A DNA stretch of 64,000 nucleotides from Aerococcaceae bacterium DSM 111021 (GCA_020112395.1 JACCEK010000001.1:1054001-1118000); one strand, 5' to 3'. Positions 52,883 to 60,905 are shown, numbered from the stretch's first letter. The notes: generated from the letters alone by a model not told the origin. A program made the numbers and translations.

Positions 52883-53839
52883 CTATTCAATTTTTGACGG
52901 ATCGACACCAATAGCTTCAGCGAAATCTTCGTTTACAACGATTTGGAAGTCTTTTCCTAATTCAATTTCCATTTCACCAGGGTTTAAGTCTTCATCTAAC
53001 ATACGAATAACCATTTCAGCTGTTTGAATACCATAATCTTCATAAGAGTTTGATAGAGTTGCTAATCCATTCGTTCGAACAACCGAATCAGAAGATCCAA
53101 TCGTTGGAATCCCTGCATCTTTCGCAATGTCACCAACTAATGAAATCGCACTATCAATTGTATTATCCGTCACCATGAACATTGCATCGACATTTCCTAC
53201 AACCGAATTCATAACTTGAGCAATATCATTTGTACTAATAACTGTTTGTACTTCAGTCTTTAATCCTTGTGCTTCAAGTAATTCAACCGCTACTGCCGCT
53301 TGGACTTGTGAGTTTACTTCACTTGAGTTGTAGATTAATCCAACTGTTTCGACATCTGGAAAATTACGTACTAATAAGTCGACTTGTTCTTCAATCGGTG
53401 CCATATCACTTGTTCCGGTGATATTGCCACCTGGAGCTACAAGTGATTCTGCTAATCCTGCTTCAACAGGATCTGTCACTGCTGCGATAAAGATTGGCTT
53501 CTCTTGTTCTACAGAGGCTAATGTTTGAGCAGCTGGCGTTGCAATAGCGAATAAAATATCATTGTCTCGTGCTACTTTCTCACTTAATGATTGAAGACTC
53601 GCTTGATCTCCACTGGCATTGTTGATATCCCATTCAATGCGACCAGCGTAATCTGAGTTATCTAATGTTTCTTGGAATCCTTTAAGAACAGCATCTAATG
53701 CTTCGTGTTCTACATATTGAACGACACCAATTTTAATTGGTTCTTCTTGTGCTTGAGCAACTTGGCTACCTGCTAACATTGGAAGTAAAATTAATACTAC
53801 GGTAGTAATAACATTTAATAATTTAAATCGACTGTTCAT
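52883..53839 (-). CDS. ABC importer substrate-binding protein 2 (PF04392 family)
   Basis: The 318-residue paralogue sits between copies 1 and 3. The signal peptide is about 31 residues ending AQAQEEP, with no lipobox. The mature part begins IKIGVVQYVEHEALDAVLKG. It has the same framework as copy 3, with which it appears closer than with copy 1. FIAAVTDPVEAGLAESLVAP and SSDSVVRTNGLATLSNSYED line the expected binding cleft. Intergenic gaps to its neighbours are 12 and 19 bases. Confidence 0.88.
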   Translation of the reverse strand: MNSRFKLLNVITTVVLILLPMLAGSQVAQAQEEPIKIGVVQYVEHEALDAVLKGFQETLDNSDYAGRIEWDINNASGDQASLQSLSEKVARDNDILFAIATPAAQTLASVEQEKPIFIAAVTDPVEAGLAESLVAPGGNITGTSDMAPIEEQVDLLVRNFPDVETVGLIYNSSEVNSQVQAAVAVELLEAQGLKTEVQTVISTNDIAQVMNSVVGNVDAMFMVTDNTIDSAISLVGDIAKDAGIPTIGSSDSVVRTNGLATLSNSYEDYGIQTAEMVIRMLDEDLNPGEMEIELGKDFQIVVNEDFAEAIGVDPSKIE

Positions 53840-53858
53840 AGTGAATTCTCCTTATAGT

Positions 53859-54881
53859 TTATTCAGAATCTTCAGAACTCGCTTCCTCTTCAGATTCTTC
53901 TGTGTTTTCTTCTTCTGATGCTTCTACTGTTTCTAAGTCAATATTTGATAAGTCTAAACCTAATTTTTCTGCGTTTCCTTCATTAACTACTAATTCTAAA
54001 TTATCTGCTGATTCAACCGGGATAATCTCGCCCGATTCTATGATTTCAACTAACATCCCTGCTGTCTGTTTACCTAGTTCGTAATAGTCTAATCCATAAG
54101 TAGCTAAACCATTTGCGATAGTCATATCCTTTGATCCACCAATAATTGGAAGACCCGCTTCAACTGCTAAATCTCCTACAAGCGACATAGCACTTGCAAT
54201 TGTGTTGTCTGTTACAGTAAAGATAGCATCAACATTATCATTGACTAAACTGCTCATAACCTGAGAGATATCATTTGTTGATGTTACCGTGGCTTCAACA
54301 ACTTCAATACCAGCTTCTTCTAGAGATACTGTTGCTTTTTCTGCTTCACTCACTGAGTTCGCCTCACCTGAGTTATAGATAATACCTACGCGCTTTGCTT
54401 CTGGAACAATAGCTTTTAATAATGCAACTTGGTCTTCTATGGGACCGGCATCTGTTGTCCCTGTAACGTTCGCTCCTGGCTGTTCTAAGTCATCAACTAA
54501 CCCCGCTCCGATTGGGTCACTTACAGATGAGAATAATAACGGTTTAGATTGTTCTACATTGGCTAATGATTGAGCAGCTGGGGTAGCAATTGCGAATATA
54601 TAGTCACTACTGTTAGCAATATTCTCACTCATTGATTGTAAATTCGCTGTGTCTCCTGATGCGTTTAAGTAATTAAGAGTTAAATTTTCACCGTCGACAT
54701 AACCTGCTTCTTCTAATCCATCAATAAATCCTTGATAGTTTTGATCCAACGATTCATGTTCAACAAATTGAAGGACACCTACGTTGATTGCTTCTTGATC
54801 TTGTGCGCTTGCCGACATTGGTGCTACCACACTGCTTAATGCTAATAATGAAACTAAAGCTGTTTTTAAATATCGATACAT
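53859..54881 (-). CDS. ABC importer substrate-binding protein 1 (PF04392 family) with acidic tail
   Basis: First gene of the operon; 340 residues. The signal peptide ends SASAQDQE, with no lipobox. The mature part begins INVGVLQFVEHESLDQNYQG and has the family blocks SVSDPIGAGLVDDLEQPGAN and GGSKDMTIANGLATYGLDYY. Unlike copies 2 and 3 it ends in a Glu/Ser tail of about 22 residues (ASEEENTEESEEEASSEDSE). GGAGG lies 8 bases before the ATG. Expression is gated by the leader attenuator upstream. In streptococci, relatives are called TrpX and linked to aromatic amino-acid uptake. Confidence 0.88.
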   Translation of the reverse strand: MYRYLKTALVSLLALSSVVAPMSASAQDQEAINVGVLQFVEHESLDQNYQGFIDGLEEAGYVDGENLTLNYLNASGDTANLQSMSENIANSSDYIFAIATPAAQSLANVEQSKPLLFSSVSDPIGAGLVDDLEQPGANVTGTTDAGPIEDQVALLKAIVPEAKRVGIIYNSGEANSVSEAEKATVSLEEAGIEVVEATVTSTNDISQVMSSLVNDNVDAIFTVTDNTIASAMSLVGDLAVEAGLPIIGGSKDMTIANGLATYGLDYYELGKQTAGMLVEIIESGEIIPVESADNLELVVNEGNAEKLGLDLSNIDLETVEASEEENTEESEEEASSEDSE

Positions 54882-54915
54882 AATTTATTCCTCCATTTTT
54901 TCTATTTTTTATAAC

Positions 54916-54955
54916 AAAAAACCCCTGTCAGATTTGATTAAAATCTAACAGGGGT
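54916..54955 (-). terminator. Leader terminator of the triple-SBP operon
   Basis: On the minus strand ACCCCTGTTAGATTT (54955-54941) pairs with AAATCTGACAGGGGT (54935-54921; one G-U), with a 5-nt loop and six T. It lies 35 bases before the first structural gene, so it must be overcome for expression. Its 5' arm is complementary over 13 nt to 55019-55007. Confidence 0.92.
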
Positions 54956-55000
54956 AAAGAACTTCTCTTATCCTCTATATAGGTGAACCTCTTTGATACA

Positions 55001-55117
55001 CCCGCTTTAGATTTTAATCTTTCGATTAGTTATCTATGCGGGCATCATAATTGACAGCTCCTCATAGATACAAACGTTAACGTTTACGGTTTGTATCTAT
55101 AGTTCTAAGATACAAAC
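55001..55117 (-). promoter_or_regulatory. Attenuator switch: competing hairpins and antiterminator
   Basis: Segments on the minus strand are as follows. S1 is 55117-55108 (GTTTGTATCT). S2 is 55100-55089 (ATAGATACAAAC). S3 is 55075-55063 (GTTTGTATCTATG). S4 is 55038-55031 (CATAGATA). S1:S2 pairs over 10 bp, S2:S3 over 12 bp, S3:S4 over 8 bp. CCCGC (55042-55038) pairs with GCGGG (55005-55001), and inside it TAATC-GAAA-GATTA hides the antiterminator strand 55019-55007. That strand is exactly complementary to 54948-54936 in the terminator. S3:S4 and the CCCGC stem exclude each other. A mini-frame MMPA (55048-55034) with GAGGAG upstream lies within S3-S4. Confidence 0.75.
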
Positions 55118-55118
55118 A

Positions 55119-55175
55119 CTATCTAAAGTAGCTGTAAAAATATGATGATAAATGTATACAAAGATTGTTAGTCAT
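55119..55175 (-). CDS. Leader peptide rich in Tyr and Phe
   Basis: The 18-codon frame is MTNNLCIHLSSYFYSYFR and stop. The ATG at 55175 has AAAGGA nine bases upstream. Five of the last seven residues are Tyr or Phe (codons TAT TTT TAC AGC TAC TTT AGA). The stop codon is one base before S1 of the hairpin switch, which is where a translating ribosome would decide the folding. This is the layout of a classical amino-acid attenuation peptide, and it points to Tyr/Phe availability as the signal. Confidence 0.7.
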   Translation of the reverse strand: MTNNLCIHLSSYFYSYFR

Positions 55176-55212
55176 CGAGAATGTTCCTTTCCAGTAGTTT
55201 TTTGTTGTATAT

Positions 55213-55241
55213 AATATAACCGACCCATTATTAAAAGTCAA
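55213..55241 (-). promoter_or_regulatory. Promoter of the leader and triple-SBP operon
   Basis: The -35 TTGACT (55241-55236), a 17-bp spacer and the -10 TATATT (55218-55213). The start site should be near 55206, which gives a leader of roughly 325 nt. Confidence 0.85.
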
Positions 55242-55330
55242 CACATAATTGAAAATTATTTTTAATCTTTTTATCATTTAAATTTTAAGCGTTTTTAATG
55301 AATTGGAAACGCCTTAATTTTATTTACACA

Positions 55331-56329
55331 TTAATTCACTCGGTTTTGAGCTGTACCTGTTTGGATTACTTCTAAAGCTGAGTTTAGTCCGCCTTCAACT
55401 AAATTTTGAACAGCTATATCAGTATAGTAAGCAATGTGGGGGGTGTAGTAAATGTTAGGATGGTTGAGTATTTGTATAAATACATCATCTTGAATCTCTT
55501 TACCTTCCCAATTTTGAGGGATAAATGGTCCTTCTCCTTCATATACATCTAAAGCAGCATTTTTAATTTGACCACTATCAATGGCTTCAACTAAATCTTG
55601 TGTCTTAACAATCTTCCCACGTGCTGCGTTAATTAACGTCGCACCTGTCTTCATCTGATTGAATAATCCGCGGTTAAATTGATGGTAATTATCTTCTGTT
55701 AAAGGCATATGAATCGTTATTACATCAGCATCTTTTACAGCTGTAAGTAAGTCTGGTTGGTAGTCTACATGCTTTCTAAACTCATCTCGCTCCACAATGT
55801 CATAAGCAACAACTTCCGCACCAAAACCATGTTTGTAAATTTTAGCTACTCTGGATCCAATTCGACCTACACCAATAACCGCAATCTTTAAATTTTTAAT
55901 CGGACGACTACGGATAATTGGTTCCCAAGTGAAATTTTGGGCTTCAACACGCTGATCAATTAAATCACTGTTTCGGATAAGACGCATCGCTGCAAAAACC
56001 GAAAACTCCGCAATTGACTCTGGAGAATAACTTGGGACATTTGTAATAATAATATCGTTCTGGCTTGCGGCTTTTAAATCATACATCTCATAACCCGCAC
56101 TTCTTTGGCCAATAACTCTAATACCTAATTCTTTAAGCTTTGTATAGACTGGTTCCACAATATTAGATACTTGCATATTTGTAATCCCATCGTAACCTTT
56201 GGCCAAGTGAACAGTTTCAGGAGTTAAATATTCTGGTGTCATGTCTACGTGAATATTTTGGTCCGTTGACCACTTTTTTACAACTTCTGCCTCTTCTTGT
56301 GTTACACCAAATGCGATAATTTTCGTCAA
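55331..56329 (-). CDS. ldhD: D-2-hydroxyacid dehydrogenase (D-lactate dehydrogenase type)
   Basis: Reduces pyruvate or a related 2-oxoacid to the D-hydroxyacid with NADH. The 332-residue protein starts at TTG 56329 (TKIIAFGV follows), chosen because AAAGGAGAG lies just upstream. Longer readings would run through a terminator. The NAD-binding motif is VIGVGRIGSRVA. Catalytic residues are Arg in INAARG, Glu in DVYEGEG and His in PHIAYYTD. Length and AGYEMYDLKAA fit the D-LDH/D-hydroxyisocaproate subgroup, and the exact substrate is open. Expression passes a leader terminator. Confidence 0.9.
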   Translation of the reverse strand: MTKIIAFGVTQEEAEVVKKWSTDQNIHVDMTPEYLTPETVHLAKGYDGITNMQVSNIVEPVYTKLKELGIRVIGQRSAGYEMYDLKAASQNDIIITNVPSYSPESIAEFSVFAAMRLIRNSDLIDQRVEAQNFTWEPIIRSRPIKNLKIAVIGVGRIGSRVAKIYKHGFGAEVVAYDIVERDEFRKHVDYQPDLLTAVKDADVITIHMPLTEDNYHQFNRGLFNQMKTGATLINAARGKIVKTQDLVEAIDSGQIKNAALDVYEGEGPFIPQNWEGKEIQDDVFIQILNHPNIYYTPHIAYYTDIAVQNLVEGGLNSALEVIQTGTAQNRVN

Positions 56330-56350
56330 AATAATCTCTCCTTTTAATCT

Positions 56351-56390
56351 AAAAAAAAAGGCCCGCTCAGATAAATCTAAACGGACCTTT
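56351..56390 (-). terminator. ldhD leader terminator (possible attenuator)
   Basis: On the minus strand AAAGGTCCGTTTAGAT pairs with ATCTGAGCGGGCCTTT and is followed by nine T, 15 bases before the AAAGGAG of ldhD. It lies within the transcript starting near 56467, so it probably attenuates ldhD. Upstream, ACGTCAT/ATGACGT (about 56450-56444 and 56422-56416) forms another hairpin. Confidence 0.8.
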
Positions 56391-56473
56391 AAATGATGTC
56401 GTTGCCTCAAATTGTACGTCATGTACTATCATCCATGTTATTTATGACGTCTATTAGATAATTTGATATCTGT

Positions 56474-56502
56474 ATATTACGATAACAGATGTGTTAAGTC
56501 AA
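56474..56502 (-). promoter_or_regulatory. ldhD promoter
   Basis: The -35 TTGACT (56502-56497), a 17-bp spacer and the -10 TAATAT (56479-56474). The predicted leader is about 138 nt. Confidence 0.75.
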
Positions 56503-56525
56503 TAATATCTAATCCAATTCTCATC

Positions 56526-57287
56526 TTAATTTAATTCTTCTTTGTTATCAGTTAAGTCACCTGAATCATTCATGTTAAAGCCTAACGCAGTTTCAGGTTG
56601 CACGTCCTCATAGCCAAGATATATAATCGAAAAATCTTTTAATCGAGCAAATACTTCTCGAAGCTCGCGTTCAAAACGAGTAGAATCAACTTCTTCAGAA
56701 GCAATACCAATCGCATCAATTCCTAAACCATTTGCTAAAAGCAAAGCTCTTGGTAAGTGATATCCTTGTGTGACTATCACTACTTGGTGTGTATCAATCA
56801 CTTCTTTTAGTCGATAAAGACTTGCGTAAGTTGAATAGCCTGCATGATCTAAGTAAATTTGATGACTTGGTACGCCTTTTTCAACAAGGTAGTTTTTCAT
56901 CACACCCACTTCATTGTAATACTGATCAGCATGGTCCCCGCTCATTATAAGCGGATTATTTGGATTATCCAGATGAACTTCATAGGCTTTATCCAAACGA
57001 TTCGCTAAGATATTACTAGGGTATTCGTTGTTGACAACCCCTGCACCAAGAACAAGAATCGGAACCTCTTCACTGAGTGCTTGGTTTAATTCATCCTTGT
57101 CAACGACTTCTGACTGGGTTGAGAGAATAACAAACAAGTTAATCGCAATAATACTCAAAACCAAAAGCACCCCGACACTTAAGACAAACTTACCTAACGT
57201 TTTTATTAAAAACCAGATAAAATTTACGATCGTAACGATTGTTATTCCCTCCTTTGAAATTAGACTGTTAAATATGTTACCAATCAT
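56526..57287 (-). CDS. DUF218 (YdcF/SanA-like) membrane protein
   Basis: The frame is 253 residues from the ATG at 57287. An N-terminal membrane helix lies at about 33-55, followed by the DUF218 domain (about 70-215) with VPILVLGAGVVNNEYPSNIL, PLIMSGDHADQYYNE and VVIVTQGYHLPRALLLANGLG. The family includes SanA/YdcF/ElyC, linked to envelope polymer metabolism. The ATG has no ribosome site, whereas AAAGGAGGG lies inside the frame seven bases before an ATC codon (57239). The real start may therefore be a non-canonical ATC. Confidence 0.82.
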   Translation of the reverse strand: MIGNIFNSLISKEGITIVTIVNFIWFLIKTLGKFVLSVGVLLVLSIIAINLFVILSTQSEVVDKDELNQALSEEVPILVLGAGVVNNEYPSNILANRLDKAYEVHLDNPNNPLIMSGDHADQYYNEVGVMKNYLVEKGVPSHQIYLDHAGYSTYASLYRLKEVIDTHQVVIVTQGYHLPRALLLANGLGIDAIGIASEEVDSTRFERELREVFARLKDFSIIYLGYEDVQPETALGFNMNDSGDLTDNKEELN

Positions 57288-57362
57288 TTATAGGGTGTTC
57301 AATATTAAATAGCCATATTTAATAAATAATTATACTTATAACAAGTTTTTTATAACTAACAT

Positions 57363-57395
57363 AAAAAAACCTACACAATCTAATGATTGTATAGG
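57363..57395 (-). terminator. ilvE terminator
   Basis: On the minus strand CCTATACAATC-4-GATTGTGTAGG is followed by seven T, 10 bases past the ilvE stop. Confidence 0.88.
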
Positions 57396-57404
57396 CACTT
57401 TAGA

Positions 57405-58454
57405 CTATTTATTTACTTCGACTTTTTGAACCCAGCCTTCTGGTGCTTCAACGTCTCCTCGTTGAATACCTACCAGTTCAGCGTAAAGTTTTTGTGTAAT
57501 TGGACCTACTTCTGCCCCTGATGTGTACTTAAATTCTTTGTCTCCATAAGTAATCGAACTAATCGGAGCAATGACTGCAGCAGTTCCCATTGCACCCGTC
57601 TCAGCGAATTGATCTAATTCATCTACATACACATCACCTTCCAAAACGCTTAAGCCTAGCCGATTTTCAGCTAACCAAAGCAATGAACGTTTGGTAATAC
57701 TTGGTAGTATCGATGGTGATTTTGGTGTGATAAATTGGTTATCCTTAGTAATCCCAAAGAAGTTAGCTGATCCTACTTCTTCAATTTTAGTATGGGTTGC
57801 TGGGTCTAAATAGATTGCATCACTATAACCTTGATCTTTCGCTAGTTTTCCGGGTTGGTAACTACTCGCATAGTTTCCACCAACTTTTTGAGCGCCCGTT
57901 CCTCTTGGAGCTGCTCTGTCAAAATCACTCACCAGGAATTTAGATGGTGCCATACCACCTTTAAAGTAAGGACCTACTGGTGTGACAAAAATTGTAAATA
58001 AATACTCATCCGCAGGTTGAACGCCTACAGTGTCACCTATTCCAATTAATAACGGACGAATGTATAACGTTGCTCCACTTTCGTAAGGAGGCACCCAATC
58101 TTCATTCGCAGTAACCACTTCATGGATTGCTTTAACGAAATCTTCTTCTGGATATGCTGGCATTAATAATTTTTCCGCTGAAGCCATCATACGTTGTGCA
58201 TTTAGTTCGGGACGGAATAATTGAATCTCTCCCGTTTTAGTCCGGTAAGCTTTTAATCCTTCAAAGGCTTGTTGGCCGTAGTGAAGCGCAGTAGATGCTT
58301 CTGAGATAGATATGTTTTTATCTGTTTCAATTTGGCCTTCAGACCATTTTCCATCTTTATAATAAGCACGGAATTTTTTCCCGGTATCGATATATCCAAA
58401 GCTTAGTTCGCTCCAGTTAATTGTTTCTGGTGTTAAATTAGTCAAAACGCTCAT
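57405..58454 (-). CDS. ilvE: Branched-chain amino acid aminotransferase
   Basis: PLP enzyme interconverting Leu/Ile/Val and their 2-oxoacids. The 349-residue class IV aminotransferase of the longer (BCAT group II-like) form has the start LSFGYIDTGKKFRAYYKDGKW, LHYGQQAFEGLKAYR, and the PLP lysine in RGTGAQKVGGNYASSY. Further PLP-phosphate contacts are in EVGSANFFGI and ETGAMGTAAVI. GGAAGG lies before the ATG. It is monocistronic, divergent from the lipoprotein gene. Confidence 0.95.
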   Translation of the reverse strand: MSVLTNLTPETINWSELSFGYIDTGKKFRAYYKDGKWSEGQIETDKNISISEASTALHYGQQAFEGLKAYRTKTGEIQLFRPELNAQRMMASAEKLLMPAYPEEDFVKAIHEVVTANEDWVPPYESGATLYIRPLLIGIGDTVGVQPADEYLFTIFVTPVGPYFKGGMAPSKFLVSDFDRAAPRGTGAQKVGGNYASSYQPGKLAKDQGYSDAIYLDPATHTKIEEVGSANFFGITKDNQFITPKSPSILPSITKRSLLWLAENRLGLSVLEGDVYVDELDQFAETGAMGTAAVIAPISSITYGDKEFKYTSGAEVGPITQKLYAELVGIQRGDVEAPEGWVQKVEVNK

Positions 58455-58667
58455 CCTTCCAATAATAAAATCATAGTCATATACTACATCTAATTTGTTA
58501 AAAAAGCTAGAATTCTATGAGAGAAAAATTTGAATTATCTCATAATCATGTGTTGAGGCTTTTTTGGCGTGTTTTGCAATAAAGTTGTTATGGTTCTGTT
58601 ATAGATTCATGATACAATGCTAATACAATTTTATCTGAATATGATCTATGAAAGGATATATAAACTA

Positions 58668-59372
58668 ATGAAGAAATTTTTACTCTTAACTATACTCTTT
58701 ACATTAAGTGGATGTAGTTACTTTACAAGCGAACCCGTAAGTTTAACCTCACCAAATCAAGGGCCTCAATCGGAGAGTCAAGTCGAGGACGTTACAGAAG
58801 AAGAAAAGGAATCTTTCCCTCTTAACGATAGCTTTGAAAATGTTTTTGACGAAACTGTGATAGGACAAGACAGATATCCAGCAACATCATTACCAGACTC
58901 AATTCCAATTAGTGAATTGCGTGTTGCTATTGAAGACTTCTATACTCAAGCACTTCCTGAAGACGAAAAAGAAATTAACTACGAAAAAATTGATCCTGAT
59001 ACGCTAAGTACACTACAAAAAATATTTAGCGAAAATGAAGTGTATGAACCGCTCGATATTACAGTCGATCAAATTTCATTGGACTTAGGTGGCGAAACGA
59101 ATTATATCGCCCGGATTGTTGTTGGTATGACTCATGAAAAAGCTGAAAATATTATTGATGAGCATGATATTTTAGTCTTAAATGAAGCTCTTAGTCAATT
59201 AGATAACCGCATTGTATTAGTGGCCTACTATGATGAAGAAAAAGACTCTCTAACGCCTTATCATTTAAACAACAGCACAACAAGTATCTTCTCACTTGCT
59301 GACTCGGATGCTACTACTGACAGTTCAAACTCAAGTGAATCTGACGTTTCAGAATCAGAGGAAGAAAATTAA
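58668..59372 (+). CDS. Lipoprotein of unknown function with acidic Ser/Glu tail
   Basis: The 234-residue lipoprotein starts at the ATG at 58668 (MKKFLLLTILFTLSGCSYF), with AAAGGA upstream. The lipobox is LSGC with the lipidated cysteine at residue 16. A Ser/Glu/Pro linker (about 20-55) follows, then a compact domain (about 75-205) without a family I can name, and a C-terminal SSNSSESDVSESEEEN tail like those on three other exported proteins in this window. It is divergent from ilvE and monocistronic. A TACAAT -10 lies at about 58612. Confidence 0.75.
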   Translation: MKKFLLLTILFTLSGCSYFTSEPVSLTSPNQGPQSESQVEDVTEEEKESFPLNDSFENVFDETVIGQDRYPATSLPDSIPISELRVAIEDFYTQALPEDEKEINYEKIDPDTLSTLQKIFSENEVYEPLDITVDQISLDLGGETNYIARIVVGMTHEKAENIIDEHDILVLNEALSQLDNRIVLVAYYDEEKDSLTPYHLNNSTTSIFSLADSDATTDSSNSSESDVSESEEEN

Positions 59373-59384
59373 TTAGACTCAAAT

Positions 59385-59433
59385 AAATACACCTGACTGA
59401 GTTCGTTATGAACTTAGTCAGGTGTATTTTTTT
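59385..59433 (+). terminator. Terminator between lipoprotein gene and rpoN (bidirectional)
   Basis: A 20-bp imperfect stem, AAATACACCTGACTGAGTTC with GAACTTAGTCAGGTGTATTT, is followed by TTTT. It serves both convergent genes. Confidence 0.9.
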
Positions 59434-59445
59434 ACTTTATTTCAA

Positions 59446-60747
59446 TTATTTGCCTAGACTTCGACGATAATTTTTAACGATTTGTTGGCCAACAATGATT
59501 TTGTCATCCAACAGAATCTTAACAATTTCTTCATCGCTGAGCTCTCTGCCAACATCTTCAATAATTTGGCTAATCGTATCTTTAATATAGTTAGCAGAAA
59601 GTCCATCGCGTGTTAGGGAACGTGATGTATTAATAAAGTCTGTGAATGCATATACTTGTTTATTAAACTCAACATTTTTATTCGAAGCAATATGGTAAAC
59701 AATTGGCTCTGGCAAGCGAGTCTCTTTCGCAATATCTTTAATTGACAAGGTTGCTTTATACTCATCTTGACTTAAAAAATACGATTTATGGGCTTTGGCC
59801 ATACACATAACCACTTCTAATATTAATTGTTCTCTTATACGTAAGTTGTCCGCTAAACGTTGGTAGCCATTTTTGTGTGGCTTAATATAGTCATTTAACG
59901 CATCATCTTTTTGCGCTGCCATCTCATCAAAATAACTCTGATTAAATGAAATCTTAGGATAATATTGACGGTTATAACGGATTTGTATACCTTCGCCTGC
60001 TGGCGTTATCGTTACATCCGGAATTAAATTAATTTTATCTACTTGGTTGAATAAGGCCGCTGGATTCGTACGAAGTGTATGGAAATAATTAACACTTTCC
60101 ATTATCTCTTCATACGATAATTGCGTCTGAGCTTGAATCTCAGCGTAATCCTTATCACGTAGTTCATTAAAGAACACTTCTAATAAGTAGTAAGCGACAT
60201 TTGGTGCATGTTCATCTTGTTCTGTTTGAAGCATCATCGACTCACGTAAATCAAACGCGCCAATACCTGCTGGCTCTAATTGTTTTATTAACGTGATCGC
60301 ATCCAAGGTGATAATCTCAGGCATATCAATTTTTTCAGCTAAATCTTTTAACTCGAATGGTAAATAGCCTCGCTCATCTAAGTAGTCAATCAACTTTACC
60401 ATCGCATCACGAATAACAGTATGACGGTATAATAATATTTGTTCAAACAAATAGGTATCTAAACTTTGCGTGCTCTCCTTCATTTCTTCCGCCTGTTGCG
60501 TTCCCTCGAAGCGCTCAAAAGCTGGAATTTGTTGCTCAATATTGTACTCTAAATCAATGAAAGGATTATCTAAAATTGCATCTTCTAAATAATATGTTAA
60601 TTGCTCAGCATTCAAATCAAGTATATCTAATAATTGCGGGTTACTCATAATTGCTGAGTTTTTTAATCCTTCAAAAACTTTAACCGGCTCATTATCTTGA
60701 ATCGTCACTTGATCTAATGGTTCTTTATGAACGTCTTGTTCTTTCAT
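59446..60747 (-). CDS. rpoN: RNA polymerase sigma-54 factor RpoN with degenerate RpoN box
   Basis: Alternative sigma factor needing enhancer-binding ATPases; in Lactobacillales it mostly drives mannose-type and other PTS operons. The protein is 433 residues, close to Bacillus SigL. The activator-interacting region is Leu/Gln-rich (about 25-65: NSAIMSNPQLLDILDLNAEQ). The core-binding domain includes LEPAGIGAFDLRESMMLQ. The C-terminal DNA-binding part ends VGQQIVKNYRRSLGK, where the normal RpoN box ARRTVAKYRE is mostly lost. GAGAGGAG precedes the ATG. No sigma-54 activator gene is in the window. Confidence 0.88.
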   Translation of the reverse strand: MKEQDVHKEPLDQVTIQDNEPVKVFEGLKNSAIMSNPQLLDILDLNAEQLTYYLEDAILDNPFIDLEYNIEQQIPAFERFEGTQQAEEMKESTQSLDTYLFEQILLYRHTVIRDAMVKLIDYLDERGYLPFELKDLAEKIDMPEIITLDAITLIKQLEPAGIGAFDLRESMMLQTEQDEHAPNVAYYLLEVFFNELRDKDYAEIQAQTQLSYEEIMESVNYFHTLRTNPAALFNQVDKINLIPDVTITPAGEGIQIRYNRQYYPKISFNQSYFDEMAAQKDDALNDYIKPHKNGYQRLADNLRIREQLILEVVMCMAKAHKSYFLSQDEYKATLSIKDIAKETRLPEPIVYHIASNKNVEFNKQVYAFTDFINTSRSLTRDGLSANYIKDTISQIIEDVGRELSDEEIVKILLDDKIIVGQQIVKNYRRSLGK

Positions 60748-60810
60748 CGTTTCACTCCTCTCAATCTTATTCTCCCTACTATTATAGAATATTAAAGGGC
60801 TTTCGTCTAT

Positions 60811-60819
60811 TATACCAAA
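60811..60819 (-). promoter_or_regulatory. rpoN promoter (extended -10)
   Basis: TGGTATAAT on the minus strand lies about 65 bp before the rpoN ATG. A second TATAAT-like stretch is near 60783. The -35 elements are poor. Confidence 0.45.
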
Positions 60820-60861
60820 GTAACCGCTTAATCGTACTATGATATCACTTCAACTAACAAC

Positions 60862-60898
60862 AAAAAAAGTTGAATGCATCTTGCGATACATTCAACTT
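60862..60898 (-). terminator. Polysaccharide deacetylase gene terminator
   Basis: On the minus strand AAGTTGAATG pairs with CATTCAACTT across a short loop and is followed by TTTTTTTG. Confidence 0.85.
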
Positions 60899-60905
60899 AT
60901 TCTCA

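Noticed and set aside
54882-55330. T-box riboswitch before the triple-SBP operon
   Set aside because: No AGGGTGGNACCGCG-type T-box sequence, specifier loop or AG bulge is visible. The antiterminator strand here is a plain 13-nt complement of the terminator arm.
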